Assembly (NCBI RefSeq): GCF_051903925.1
Contig: NZ_CP173678.1
Span: 4,340,001-4,404,000 of the forward strand
DNA from: G051903925 sp051903925
GTDB lineage: Bacteria > Pseudomonadota > Alphaproteobacteria > Zavarziniales > Zavarziniaceae
DNA length: 64,000 bases
Reading direction: 5' to 3'
Position numbers and translations under genes: made by a program. Positions within the stretch are counted from its first letter, which is position 1. Every line of letters starts with the position of its first letter. The notes under the pieces were generated by a model. The model ran no database searches and was not told the origin of the DNA. It saw only the letters and a list, made by a program, of their open reading frames with translations. Shown piece after piece: positions 53,707 to 62,521 of the stretch.

Positions 53707-54414
53707 GTGAACGCACAGAGCAGGCCCCAGGTCGGATTTGACGAGGTTGTCCTCGGCCGGCGCAGCATCCGCGGCTACAAGCCCGATCCGGTGCCCAAGG
53801 CCGTCATCCGGGAGATCCTGGAGATCGCGATGCGGGCGCCGTCCTCGCTGAACACGCAGCCCTGGAACTTCTATGTCGTCGCGGGCAAGCCGCTGGACCG
53901 CATCCGCGCCGGCAATACCGAGCGCAACCTGGCGGGCGTCCCTGCCTCGCGCGAGTTTCGCAGCCACGGCGAATATGCGGGCGTCCACCGCGAGCGGCAG
54001 ATCGAGATCGCGAAGCAGCTCTTCGCCGCCATGGGCATCGACCGCCACGACAAGGAGGCCCGGTTGGACTGGGTCCTGCGCGGCTTCCGGCAGTTCGACG
54101 CGCCGGTGTCGATCGTCATCACCTATGACCGGTCAATCCATGGCGGGGATGTGGCGCCGTTCGACTGCGGCGCCGTGGTCAACGCCCTGGTCAACGCCGC
54201 ATGGTCCCGGGGCCTGGGCTGCGTCATCAACAGCCAGGGCATCATGCAGTCGCCCGTCGTGCGCGAGCACGCCGGCATCGCGGAGGATCAGGTCATCATG
54301 ATCTGTGTCGCCATGGGCTATCCCGACGACGACTTCCCCGCCAATCCCGTCGTCTCGCGCCGCAAGTCGGTGGACGAGGCCGCGGTGTTCGTCGGCTTCG
54401 ACGACGGGGATTGA
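53707..54414 (+). CDS. Nitroreductase family protein
   Basis: A 235-residue FMN oxidoreductase. VVLGRRSIRGYKPDPVPKAV and MRAPSSLNTQPWNFYVVAG bind FMN, and GAVVNALVNAAWSRGLGCV is typical of the dimer core. It reduces nitroaromatics or quinones with NAD(P)H. The start is GTG 53707 after GGAGAGG; the long upstream frame runs through the tRNA and is not coding. Its last 97 nt are antisense to the phasin-like gene. Confidence 0.87.
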   Translation: MNAQSRPQVGFDEVVLGRRSIRGYKPDPVPKAVIREILEIAMRAPSSLNTQPWNFYVVAGKPLDRIRAGNTERNLAGVPASREFRSHGEYAGVHRERQIEIAKQLFAAMGIDRHDKEARLDWVLRGFRQFDAPVSIVITYDRSIHGGDVAPFDCGAVVNALVNAAWSRGLGCVINSQGIMQSPVVREHAGIAEDQVIMICVAMGYPDDDFPANPVVSRRKSVDEAAVFVGFDDGD

Positions 54415-54740
54415 GCCATCGCGGCGGCGGGATCGCCGGCCAGGATCGGGGCGCCCACCTGGGCCATGCCCTGCCGCACCTCGGCCAGGATCAGGTGCCC
54501 TTCCTCCAGGCTGTTCCGGGCCAGCGTGCGCACCAGGTCGGCCTGGGCGACCGCCAGCTCGACAGGGCTGTTGCAGTCGGCAAGCCTTGCGACATGCTCG
54601 GAACAGGCCTGAAGCTGGCGCGCCGCAAGCGCCATGCCCTGCCGGTAGAAGGCCCGGCCAATCTGGGCGGCGGTACCGCCCAGGGGTGCGACCCAGGACG
54701 GGAGCGCGGCAGCGTCCGCATGGTTTTCCGGATTGGACAT
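54318..54740 (-). CDS. Phasin-like protein
   Basis: A 140-residue helical protein resembling Phasin_2 family members: GRAFYRQGMALAARQLQACS, then VELAVAQADLVRTLARNSLE. Phasins coat polyhydroxyalkanoate granules; no PHA genes are nearby, so the role is tentative. ATG 54740 follows a weak ribosome-binding site. The C-terminal tail overlaps the nitroreductase gene in antisense. An FNR-type box lies 55-68 nt upstream. Confidence 0.65.
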   Translation of the reverse strand: MSNPENHADAAALPSWVAPLGGTAAQIGRAFYRQGMALAARQLQACSEHVARLADCNSPVELAVAQADLVRTLARNSLEEGHLILAEVRQGMAQVGAPILAGDPAAAMAQSPSSKPTNTAASSTDLRRETTGLAGKSSSG

Positions 54741-54794
54741 GGCAACCTCCGTCGGCGGAAGACCACACCCTGATACCACCGGCGCCGGGTGGCC

Positions 54795-54808
54795 TTGATC
54801 CAGATCAG
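54795..54808. promoter_or_regulatory. FNR/FixK-type box TTGATCCAGATCAG
   Basis: Thirteen of fourteen bases match the box at 47609. It is 55 nt before the phasin-like gene (minus strand) and 93 nt before the acyl-CoA dehydrogenase (plus strand). The former distance suits activation. Confidence 0.5.
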
Positions 54809-54900
54809 CGTTTCACCCGCATCAACCACTAGCCACGAGTGGGGGCGGTGGCGCTATAAACGCGACCGGCAGGCAGACAGCAGAACCAAGGGGAGGCGTC

Positions 54901-56067
54901 ATGGATTTCGCGCTCAGTGAAGAGCATCGGATGCTGAAGGACCTGGTGGCGAAGTTCGTGAAGGACGCGCTGCTGCCGCTGGAGCCGGCCATGCTGGAGA
55001 TGGACGCGGCCGGCAAGGTGCCGAAGCTGAGCGAGGCCCAGCGCGCGCCCATCGACGCCCTGTCCAAGGAAATGGGCCTGTGGGGCCTGGACGCGCCGGC
55101 CGATGTCGGCGGATCCGACCTCCCCATGGTCGCGATGGTCGGCGTCTACGAGGAGATGGGCCGCACCATCACCCCCTATGTCCTGCCGCCCGACAGCCCC
55201 AACCTGCGCATGCTGATGGCGACGGTGAACGACGCGCAGCGCGCCCAGTACCTGGCCCCCTATGCCGCGGGCGAGACGATCTCGGCCATCGCCATCTCGG
55301 AGCCGGGCGCCGGTGCCGATCCCGCCGGCATGACGACCAAGGCGGTGCGCGACGGCGACGACTGGGTGATCAACGGGCGCAAGATCTGGATCAGCAAGGC
55401 GCCTTATGCCGACTTCACCATCGCGATGGCGGTGACGGACCCCGTCAAGCGCGCCCGCGGCGGCATGAGCGCCTTCATCATCGACAAGGGCACGCCCGGC
55501 TTCAACGTCCTGCGCGAGATCCCGATGATCGGCGGCCAGCCGACCTATGAGGTGGTGTTCGAGGATTGCCGCGTACCGGCGTCCAAGCTGCTGGGCCAGG
55601 AGGGCCAGGGCTTTGCGCCGATGCAGGTGCGCCTGTCGACCCGGCGCCTGCAGATGGGTATCTGGGGCATTGCCCTTGCCCAGCGCGCGCTGGAGATGAT
55701 GGTGGAGCACGCCAACCAGCGCGTGACCTTCGGCACATTGCTGGCCGAGCGGCAGTCGATCCAGTGGTGGGTGGCGGATGCCGCGACCCGCATCCATGCC
55801 GGCCGCCTGATGGCCTATGACGTCGCGTGGAAGCTGGACCAGGGCATGGACGTCCGCACCGAGATCTCGATGCTGAAAGTGGTGGGGACCGAGCTTGCCT
55901 GGGACGTGATCGACCAGGCGATGCAGGTCTTCGGCGCCATGGGCATGACCAAGGAATTGCCGCTGCACCTCATGGCCTCCCTCGTCCGCACCATGCGAAT
56001 CTATGACGGCCCGTCCGAGGTGCACCGCATGGTGATCGCCCGCAACGTGCTGGGCCTGAAGCGATGA
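54901..56067 (+). CDS. Acyl-CoA dehydrogenase
   Basis: A 388-residue FAD enzyme. AISEPGAGADPAGMTTKAVR and WVINGRKIWISKA are the family signature 1 region, and QVFGAMGMTKELPLHLMASL plus IYDGPSEVHRMVIARNVL the C-terminal signature. It catalyses the first step of beta-oxidation or a side-chain acyl-CoA oxidation; chain-length preference is unknown. An -10-like TATAAA lies near 54855. Confidence 0.9.
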   Translation: MDFALSEEHRMLKDLVAKFVKDALLPLEPAMLEMDAAGKVPKLSEAQRAPIDALSKEMGLWGLDAPADVGGSDLPMVAMVGVYEEMGRTITPYVLPPDSPNLRMLMATVNDAQRAQYLAPYAAGETISAIAISEPGAGADPAGMTTKAVRDGDDWVINGRKIWISKAPYADFTIAMAVTDPVKRARGGMSAFIIDKGTPGFNVLREIPMIGGQPTYEVVFEDCRVPASKLLGQEGQGFAPMQVRLSTRRLQMGIWGIALAQRALEMMVEHANQRVTFGTLLAERQSIQWWVADAATRIHAGRLMAYDVAWKLDQGMDVRTEISMLKVVGTELAWDVIDQAMQVFGAMGMTKELPLHLMASLVRTMRIYDGPSEVHRMVIARNVLGLKR

Positions 56068-56180
56068 TCGCGCACCTTCGCCGCGTGCGCAGGAATGCCG
56101 CCGCAGCGCCGTGCAATGTCGCACCCCGGCCTGCAAGGCCAGGGTGGAAAACGGCCGTTTGCTTGGCTATGGTGGCGCCC

Positions 56181-56699
56181 ATGAATCGGTACCTTTCGAT
56201 GCTTTCTGCCCCTGCCGCCGTCCTGATGGCCGGGCTCCTGATGGCTGGCCCCGCGCTGGCGCAGTCGCCACGGTCGCTTGGCACGTTCGGCGACTGGGAC
56301 GCCTTCTCCACGTCCGACAGCGGCAAGCCGGTCTGCTACGTCGCGACTTCGCCCAAGACGACGAAGCCGACCAACGTGCGGCGCGATCCGATCTTCCTGC
56401 TGGTGACGCACCGGGGGAACGTCCGGAACGAGGTGTCGGTCGTGACCGGCTATACCTACAAGCCCAAGAGCGAGGTGAAGGCGGCCGTCGACGGCAGCAA
56501 TTTCACCCTGTTCACCCAGGGCGACGGCGCCTGGGCGCGCGACCAGCAGACCGACGCCCGGATCGTCGACGCCATGCGCAAGGGCGCGCAGATGGTGGTC
56601 AAGGGCACGTCCAGCCGCGGCACCGAAACCACCGACACCTACTCGCTCAAGGGCATTTCCGCAGCCCTCGACGCCATCAACAAGGCCTGCCCCCCGTGA
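56181..56699 (+). CDS. IalB-like exported protein
   Basis: A 172-residue protein with a signal peptide (residues 1-27, cleaved after ALAQ) and the IalB pattern FGDWDAFSTSDSGKPVCYVA, then RRDPIFLLVTHR. The IalB family was named for Bartonella invasion but is widespread in free-living alphaproteobacteria with unknown function. Its TGA overlaps the GTG start of rlmN. Confidence 0.82.
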   Translation: MNRYLSMLSAPAAVLMAGLLMAGPALAQSPRSLGTFGDWDAFSTSDSGKPVCYVATSPKTTKPTNVRRDPIFLLVTHRGNVRNEVSVVTGYTYKPKSEVKAAVDGSNFTLFTQGDGAWARDQQTDARIVDAMRKGAQMVVKGTSSRGTETTDTYSLKGISAALDAINKACPP

Positions 56700-57880
56700 T
56701 CGACGCCGCGGCGCAGGGCCGGACGGGCCCCGCCGCGGGCCCGATCGCACCGGCAGAACGCGACGCCCGGGTGGACCTGATCGGTCTGACCCGGGAGCAG
56801 ATCGCAGCGAGCCTCTCCGCCCTTGGAGAGGATCGCGCGTTGGCCATGCGCGCCAACCAGATCTGGCACTGGCTCTATCATCGCGGCGTCACCTCGTTCG
56901 AGGCGATGTCCACCCTGTCCAAGGCCCTGCGGGTCAAGCTGGCAGAGGGCGCGCGCATTTCGCGGCCCGAGATCGTGCGCGCCCAGGTTTCGGTCGACGG
57001 GACGCGCAAGTGGCTGCTGCGCTTTGCCGATGGCGAGCTGGCCGAGACGGTCTACATCCCCGACGCCGATCCTGAGGCCGGGCGCGGCACGCTGTGCGTG
57101 TCCAGCCAGGTCGGCTGCACGCTGACCTGCAAGTTCTGCCACACGGGCACCCAGCGCCTGGTGCGCAACCTCACCCCCGCGGAGATCGTTGGCCAGGTTC
57201 TGGTCGCGCGGGACGAGCTGGGCGAATGGCCCTCCCCCACAGAGGGGCGCCTGCTGTCCAACATCGTCATGATGGGCATGGGCGAGCCGCTCTATAATTT
57301 CGAGAACGTCTCGACCGCGCTGAAGATCGTCATGGACAACGAGGGGATCGCCCTCTCGCGCCGGCGCATCACGCTCTCGACCGCGGGCGTCGTGCCGATG
57401 ATCGAGCGCTGCGGGGCAGAGCTTGGCGTCTCCCTCGCCATCTCGCTCCACGCGGTGACGGACGCTGTGCGCAACGAGATCGTACCGCTCAACAAGAAGT
57501 ATCCCATTGCCGAGTTGATGGCCGCGTGCCGGGCCTATCCGGGCCTCAACAATGCGCGGCGCATCACCTTTGAATACGTGATGCTGAAGGATGTGAACGA
57601 CAGCCCGGCCGACGCGCGCGCGTTGGTGAAGCTGATCCGCGGCATTCCGGCCAAGGTCAACCTGATCCCCTTCAATCCCTGGCCCGGCTCGCCCTACGAA
57701 CGGTCCACGCCAGAGGCGATCAAGGCGTTCTCGGAAATCGTCTTCGCCGCGGGCTATGCCAGCCCGGTCCGCACCCCGCGGGGCGAGGACATCATGGCCG
57801 CCTGCGGCCAGCTCAAGTCCGACTCCATCAAGCAGAAGGCCGCCGACCGCCTGCGCGCAGCCGAAGCCGCCGCGCACTGA
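56696..57880 (+). CDS. rlmN: Dual-specificity 23S rRNA/tRNA (adenine-C2)-methyltransferase RlmN
   Basis: A 394-residue radical-SAM methyltransferase. The cluster is C141-x3-C145-x2-C148 (GCTLTCKFC), and the catalytic C-terminal cysteine is in MAACGQL. NIVMMGMGEPLYNFENV is conserved. It methylates C2 of an adenosine in 23S rRNA and in certain tRNAs. The start is GTG 56696 with a GTGA overlap on the IalB-like stop. Confidence 0.93.
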   Translation: MIDAAAQGRTGPAAGPIAPAERDARVDLIGLTREQIAASLSALGEDRALAMRANQIWHWLYHRGVTSFEAMSTLSKALRVKLAEGARISRPEIVRAQVSVDGTRKWLLRFADGELAETVYIPDADPEAGRGTLCVSSQVGCTLTCKFCHTGTQRLVRNLTPAEIVGQVLVARDELGEWPSPTEGRLLSNIVMMGMGEPLYNFENVSTALKIVMDNEGIALSRRRITLSTAGVVPMIERCGAELGVSLAISLHAVTDAVRNEIVPLNKKYPIAELMAACRAYPGLNNARRITFEYVMLKDVNDSPADARALVKLIRGIPAKVNLIPFNPWPGSPYERSTPEAIKAFSEIVFAAGYASPVRTPRGEDIMAACGQLKSDSIKQKAADRLRAAEAAAH

Positions 57881-57894
57881 GACCGCCCCGATTT

Positions 57895-57915
57895 CGCACC
57901 TCATCCTGAGGTGCG
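57895..57915. repeat. Short palindrome upstream of purB
   Basis: CGCACCTCA-TCC-TGAGGTGCG: a 9-bp perfect stem followed by a related degenerate TGAGGGTGAGG. It resembles intergenic palindromic repeats but is not family 1 or 2. Confidence 0.5.
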
Positions 57916-58044
57916 GAGCGAAGGGGGGCGCCTGAGGGTGAGGTGGTCCTGGCGAGAATGGAGTGAGCGGCGTCGCTTACTGCTTGACCTTCGTCTGCGC
58001 TCGCGCGATGCAGCGCGCTTCCCGAAGTCCAGTCCCGTGCCGCC

Positions 58045-59343
58045 ATGATCCCTCGCTATGCCCGCCCCGCGATGACCGCCCTCTGGACGCCGGAGGCGCG
58101 CTTCCAGATCTGGCTGGAGATCGAGGCCCACGCGCTCGACGCCATGGCAGAGCTGGGCACGGTTCCGAAGGAGGCCGCCAAGGCGGTCTGGGAACGGGCG
58201 AAGTTCGAGGTCGACCGGATCGACGCGATCGAGCGCGAGACCAAGCACGACGTCATCGCCTTCCTGACCAATGTCGCCGAGCATGTCGGCGAGGAAGCGC
58301 GTTTCCTGCACCAGGGCATGACCTCGTCCGACGTGCTGGACACCTGCCTCGCCGTGCAGCTCGCTCGCGCCAGCGACATCCTGCTGGCCGACATGGACGC
58401 GCTGCTGGCCGCCCTGAAGAAGCGCGCGTTCGAGCACAAGCTGACCGTCACGATCGGCCGCAGCCACGGCATCCATGCAGAGCCCACGACCTTTGGCCTG
58501 AAGCTGGCGCAGGCCTATGCCGAGTTCGACCGCTGCCGCACCCGCCTGGTCGCGGCACGGGAGGAGATCGCCACCTGTGCCATCTCCGGCGCTGTCGGCA
58601 CCTTCGCCAATGTCGATCCGCGGGTCGAGGAATACGTCGCGGCCAAGCTGGGCCTGAAGCCGGAGCCGGTGTCGACGCAGGTCATCCCGCGCGACCGCCA
58701 TGCCGCCTTCTTTGCCGCCCTGGCCGTCATCGCCAGTTCCATCGAGCGCCTGTCGGTCGAGATCCGCCACCTGCAACGGACCGAGGTTTTGGAGGCGGAA
58801 GAGCCGTTCAGCGTGGGGCAGAAGGGTTCAAGCGCCATGCCGCACAAGCGCAATCCCGTCCTGTCCGAGAACCTGACGGGCCTGGCCCGCCTGGTCCGCT
58901 CGGCCGTCGTGCCGGCGCTGGAGAACGTGGCCCTGTGGCACGAGCGGGACATCTCGCACTCCTCCGTCGAGCGCGGCATCGCGCCGGACGCGACGATCCA
59001 CCTGGACTTCGCGCTGATGCGCCTGACCGGCCTGATGGAGGGCCTGGTCGTCTATCCCGACCAGATGAAGCGCAACCTGGACAAGCTGGGCGGTGTCGTC
59101 CATTCGCAACGCGTCCTGCTGGCCCTGACCCAGGCCGGCGTGTCGCGCGAGGATGCCTATATGCTCGTCCAGAAGCATGCCCACGCCACGTGGCGCGATG
59201 GCGGCGACTTCCTGGAGCGACTGGCCGGCGATGCCAAAGTCACGACCGCCCTGTCCCGCGCCCAGCTGGAGGAGCTGTTCGACCTCGGCTACCACCTGAA
59301 GCACGTCGACACGATCTTCCGCCGCGTCTTCGGCGAGGCGTGA
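58045..59343 (+). CDS. purB: Adenylosuccinate lyase
   Basis: A 432-residue fumarase-superfamily lyase acting twice in purine synthesis. The signature GSSAMPHKRNPVLSENL holds the mobile catalytic serine, and TIGRSHGIHAEPTTFG and GMTSSDVLDTCLA are the other conserved blocks. It stands alone, and a perfect hairpin repeat follows the stop. Confidence 0.94.
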   Translation: MIPRYARPAMTALWTPEARFQIWLEIEAHALDAMAELGTVPKEAAKAVWERAKFEVDRIDAIERETKHDVIAFLTNVAEHVGEEARFLHQGMTSSDVLDTCLAVQLARASDILLADMDALLAALKKRAFEHKLTVTIGRSHGIHAEPTTFGLKLAQAYAEFDRCRTRLVAAREEIATCAISGAVGTFANVDPRVEEYVAAKLGLKPEPVSTQVIPRDRHAAFFAALAVIASSIERLSVEIRHLQRTEVLEAEEPFSVGQKGSSAMPHKRNPVLSENLTGLARLVRSAVVPALENVALWHERDISHSSVERGIAPDATIHLDFALMRLTGLMEGLVVYPDQMKRNLDKLGGVVHSQRVLLALTQAGVSREDAYMLVQKHAHATWRDGGDFLERLAGDAKVTTALSRAQLEELFDLGYHLKHVDTIFRRVFGEA

Positions 59344-59356
59344 GGCCGCGCTCTGT

Positions 59357-59394
59357 GATGCTTCGAGACGCGGGACCAGCCGTCTCGAAGCATC
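59357..59394. repeat. REP-like hairpin, family 1, downstream of purB
   Basis: GATGCTTCGAGACG and CGTCTCGAAGCATC, a perfect 14-bp stem with a 10-base loop, between convergent genes. It may serve as a bidirectional terminator. Confidence 0.8.
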
Positions 59395-59411
59395 GCAGGG
59401 CAACGCCCGCC

Positions 59412-59969
59412 TCAATCCCCCGTGCGCGTGAAGGTGGCGGCGACCTTTGCCGCGGGGTCGGCGGCAAGCGCCGCCAGGAACGCCTCGATCTGTGTGGCAC
59501 TGCCGGTCAGGTCGCCGAACTCGCCGACCGTCACCTGGGTCGCCGCCGCGATCCGCTTCGTCTCCGGCGCTTCCGCCGCCATCAGGGCAACGCTGCCGCC
59601 CTGCACCCGGACCAGCAGGACGGCGACCGATTCCTGATCCACGTCGGCCTGTGGCTCGGCCTGCATCAGGTAGAAATCGCCCGCCAGCGGCTTGACGCGC
59701 AGCGCCATGGGCACCGCCTCGGGATCGTCCTGGGTCTCGGCGACATAGGCCTTGGCCGCGGCGTTCCAGGTAATGCGCATGACCAGGTTTTCGGCCTGCC
59801 CCTCCGCCGTGCCGGTGTAGAGGCCGTCGGCGATGCCCGTCACGGCCACGCCATCGGCCTGCCCCAGGACCCGCGTCTTGGTCGGCCAGCACCCGGCCAG
59901 GGCCAGCGGAAGCACCAGCAGGACGAGAACGAACCGGCGGGCGCGCTGCGCCAGGGCAAAGCATGTCAT
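59412..59969 (-). CDS. Lipoprotein, function unknown
   Basis: A 185-residue protein with a signal ending in the lipobox LALAGC (residues about 22-27). The rest is a soluble beta-rich domain not recognised. ATG 59969 follows GAGGA. It is convergent with purB. Confidence 0.75.
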   Translation of the reverse strand: MTCFALAQRARRFVLVLLVLPLALAGCWPTKTRVLGQADGVAVTGIADGLYTGTAEGQAENLVMRITWNAAAKAYVAETQDDPEAVPMALRVKPLAGDFYLMQAEPQADVDQESVAVLLVRVQGGSVALMAAEAPETKRIAAATQVTVGEFGDLTGSATQIEAFLAALAADPAAKVAATFTRTGD

Positions 59970-60125
59970 TGTCGCGCGTCCTCGACCGTCCGTTCCGTGC
60001 AGGGCAGGCCCCAAGCGATGCGCGCGATGCGGCTGTGCGTCAAGACGCAACGGCAGGTTTCAATTCCGCACCCATGAGCCTAGGCTCAGCCCGCGCCGTA
60101 TGAACCAATGTCGAAGGGGGCCGCC

Positions 60126-60641
60126 ATGCGTTGGGAGGATCTGGGGGAGGAGCATTGTTCGATCGCCCGGGCCATGTCGGTGGTGGGCGACCGCTGGACG
60201 CTGATGGTCCTGCGCGAAAGCTTCCTGGGCGTGCGGCGGTTCGAGATGTTCGAGGAGCGCCTGGGGATCGGCCGGCCGATCCTGTCGGACCGCCTGCGCA
60301 AGCTGGTGAACGAGGGGGTGCTGGCCCGGGTGCCGTATCAGGACAAGCCACGGCGAGACGAATACCGCCTGACGGACAAGGGACGCGACCTCTACCCCGT
60401 CATCCTGTCGCTGGCGCACTGGGCCGACCAGTACATGGCGGGCAGTGACGGGCCGCCGCTGCTCCACGTCCACAAGGCATGCAACCACGTCATGCACGGG
60501 GTCATGACCTGTTCCGAATGTGGCGAGCCGCTGGCCGCGCGCGACGTCTGGGTGGTCCCGGGCCCCGGCGCCAACTTCGATGGTCGGGAGCCGCCATCGG
60601 TCGTGCACGGCCAGGCGGCAAGGGCATCACGCGAACAGTGA
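60126..60641 (+). CDS. HxlR-family transcriptional regulator
   Basis: A 171-residue winged-helix regulator with the family start MRWEDLGEEHCSIARAMSVV and GDRWTLMVLRESFLGVRRFE. A C-terminal CxxC region (KACNHVMHGVMTCSECGEPL) may bind zinc. ATG 60126 follows AAGGGGG; ATG 60108 is a weaker alternative. It probably controls the carboxyltransferase gene 60 nt downstream. Confidence 0.85.
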   Translation: MRWEDLGEEHCSIARAMSVVGDRWTLMVLRESFLGVRRFEMFEERLGIGRPILSDRLRKLVNEGVLARVPYQDKPRRDEYRLTDKGRDLYPVILSLAHWADQYMAGSDGPPLLHVHKACNHVMHGVMTCSECGEPLAARDVWVVPGPGANFDGREPPSVVHGQAARASREQ

Positions 60642-60647
60642 ATCCCT

Positions 60648-60675
60648 TTGACACGTATTTTTTCAGAACTAAGGT
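60648..60675 (+). promoter_or_regulatory. Putative promoter of the carboxyltransferase gene
   Basis: TTGACA at 60648-60653, 16 bp, then TAAGGT at 60670-60675, in an AT-rich stretch right after the HxlR gene. Confidence 0.4.
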
Positions 60676-60701
60676 AGCGCAGAGAGGGAACGGACAGCGC
60701 C

Positions 60702-62273
60702 ATGACGGCACCGGATGACGGGCGGGGGGGCGAGGGCTGGGCTGCGGAACTGGCGGAAATCGCCAGGCGCCGCGACGCGGCCAAGGCGCAGGGCGGGCCG
60801 GCGGCGGTGGCGAAGCACCATGGCCGCGGCCGGCTGACCATCCGCGAGCGGATTGACACCCTGCTCGACCCCGGATCGTTCCAGGAACAGGGTCCGATCG
60901 CCGGCAGTGACGAGGATGGCACCTTTACCCCCGGCAACTACGTGCTCGGCTTCGGCAAGGTCGACGGCCGGCCCGTGATCGTGGGGGGCGAGGACTTCAC
61001 GATGGGCGCGGGCACGCCGAACGTGGCAGGCCTGCGCAAGTCGATCTACACGGAAGAACTGGCCGTCCAGTACAAGGTGCCGCTGATCCGCCTGCACGAA
61101 GGCTCCGGCGCCAGCATCACTGGCAGCGGCGGCCGGAACCGCCCACCGCCCTTGCCCGATCCGGTCTTTGCCGCCCACCGCTTCACGTCCGTCGGCCGCA
61201 CGCTGGCCCAGGTGCCGGTCGCGACCGCCGCCGTGGGCACGGTCGCCGGGCTTCCCGCCAGCCGCCTGGTCTCTGCCCACTACACCGTCATGACGCGATC
61301 GACCGCCGCCATCATGGCGGGCGGCCCCGCGCTCGTGGAACGGGCCCTGGGCCGGCCCGTGACGCGCGAGGAACTGGGCGGGCCCGAGGTGCACGAGCGC
61401 AGCGGCGTCGTCGACGACGTGGTCGAGGACGAGCGCGAAGCCTTTGTTGCGATCCGCCGCTTCCTCTCCTATCTGCCGCGCAATGTCTGGGAGCGGCCGC
61501 CCGTCGTGCGCAGCGGCGATCCGGTGGAGCGCATGGACGACGACCTGCGCCATGCCGTGCCGCGCAACCGGCGGCAGGTCTATGACATGCGCCGCATCCT
61601 GAAGGCCGTGGTCGACCGCGACAGCCTGTTCGAGATGACGCGCAAGTTCGGGCCCAGCCTGATCACGGCGCTGGCCCGGCTGGACGGCGTGCCGGTCGCG
61701 GTCATCGCCAACGACTGCCGCCACATGGGTGGGGCGCTCACCGCACCCGCAGCCCGCAAGATGCGCCGCTTCATCGAGTTCGCGGAAGTCTTCCACCTGC
61801 CCATCCTCAGCTTCGTGGACGAGCCCGGTTTCATGATCGGACCCGAGGCGGAGCGCGAGGGGACGATCCGCTTCGGCTCCAGCGCCGTGATCGCGGCGGC
61901 CCTGTGCTCCGTGCCCTGGGCCTCGATCATCGTGCGCAAGTCGATGGGCCTGGCCTCCGCCGCGCACTATGGCGCGGGCGCGCTTGTGCTGGCCTGGCCG
62001 TCGGCGCAGTCGGGCGCCCTTCCGGTCGAAGGCGGGGTTGCCGTCGCCTTCGCCAAGGAGATCGCCGCTGCCCCCGATCCGGCAGCACGGCGGGCGGAAC
62101 TGGAAGAGGCGCTGGCTGCCCGCACCTCCCCCTTCCCGCGGTCGGAAAGCTTCTCCGTGCACGACCTGATCGACCCGGCCGAAACGCGGCCCCGCTTGGC
62201 CCAATGGCTGGACCTGGCGGCCCCGCTGCTCGATCGCCACCTGGGCATCACCCACTTCACCTACCGGCCCTGA
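60702..62273 (+). CDS. Acyl-CoA carboxylase carboxyltransferase subunit, orphan
   Basis: A 523-residue carboxyltransferase with two crotonase-like domains. Blocks include KHHGRGRLTIRERIDTLLD, RLHEGSGASI, and GAGALVLAWP. It resembles the beta subunits of propionyl-, methylcrotonyl- and geranyl-CoA carboxylases, which need a biotin-carrying partner. No such gene lies in the visible neighbourhood. The N-terminal third diverges from those enzymes (ASITGSGGRNRPPPLPDPVF), so the substrate is uncertain. Confidence 0.83.
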   Translation: MTAPDDGRGGEGWAAELAEIARRRDAAKAQGGPAAVAKHHGRGRLTIRERIDTLLDPGSFQEQGPIAGSDEDGTFTPGNYVLGFGKVDGRPVIVGGEDFTMGAGTPNVAGLRKSIYTEELAVQYKVPLIRLHEGSGASITGSGGRNRPPPLPDPVFAAHRFTSVGRTLAQVPVATAAVGTVAGLPASRLVSAHYTVMTRSTAAIMAGGPALVERALGRPVTREELGGPEVHERSGVVDDVVEDEREAFVAIRRFLSYLPRNVWERPPVVRSGDPVERMDDDLRHAVPRNRRQVYDMRRILKAVVDRDSLFEMTRKFGPSLITALARLDGVPVAVIANDCRHMGGALTAPAARKMRRFIEFAEVFHLPILSFVDEPGFMIGPEAEREGTIRFGSSAVIAAALCSVPWASIIVRKSMGLASAAHYGAGALVLAWPSAQSGALPVEGGVAVAFAKEIAAAPDPAARRAELEEALAARTSPFPRSESFSVHDLIDPAETRPRLAQWLDLAAPLLDRHLGITHFTYRP

Positions 62274-62329
62274 CGATGACGTCGCCGCCAATGCCGAGTT
62301 CAATCCCCTTTGGCTGGCGCTTGCCGGCT

Positions 62330-62360
62330 CCCTCTCCCGTGCCGCAGGCATGGGAGAGGG
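62330..62360. repeat. CCCTCTCCC palindrome
   Basis: CCCTCTCCCGTGCC and GGCATGGGAGAGGG around a 3-base loop (one wobble), 57 nt after the carboxyltransferase stop. Confidence 0.6.
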
Positions 62361-62412
62361 CGGGGGGTGAGGGCACGGTCCCGCGTTTCCCGCCCGGGGA
62401 ACCCTCGTCACC

Positions 62413-62470
62413 GGCAGGATACCGCCCCCACCCCGGCCCTCCCCCATCGCTTCGCGACGGGAGAGGGAGT
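62413..62470. repeat. Palindromic repeat, family 2 (degenerate copy)
   Basis: CAGGATACCGCC, then GGCCCTCCCCCATCGC-TTC-GCGACGGGAGAGGG. It aligns with the copy at 26632-26690 over about 50 bp but lacks a T-run. Confidence 0.65.
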
Positions 62471-62521
62471 CCGGTCGCGCCACGCCCACTCAATTCAACT
62501 CCACGAACGGAGATCGCCTGA

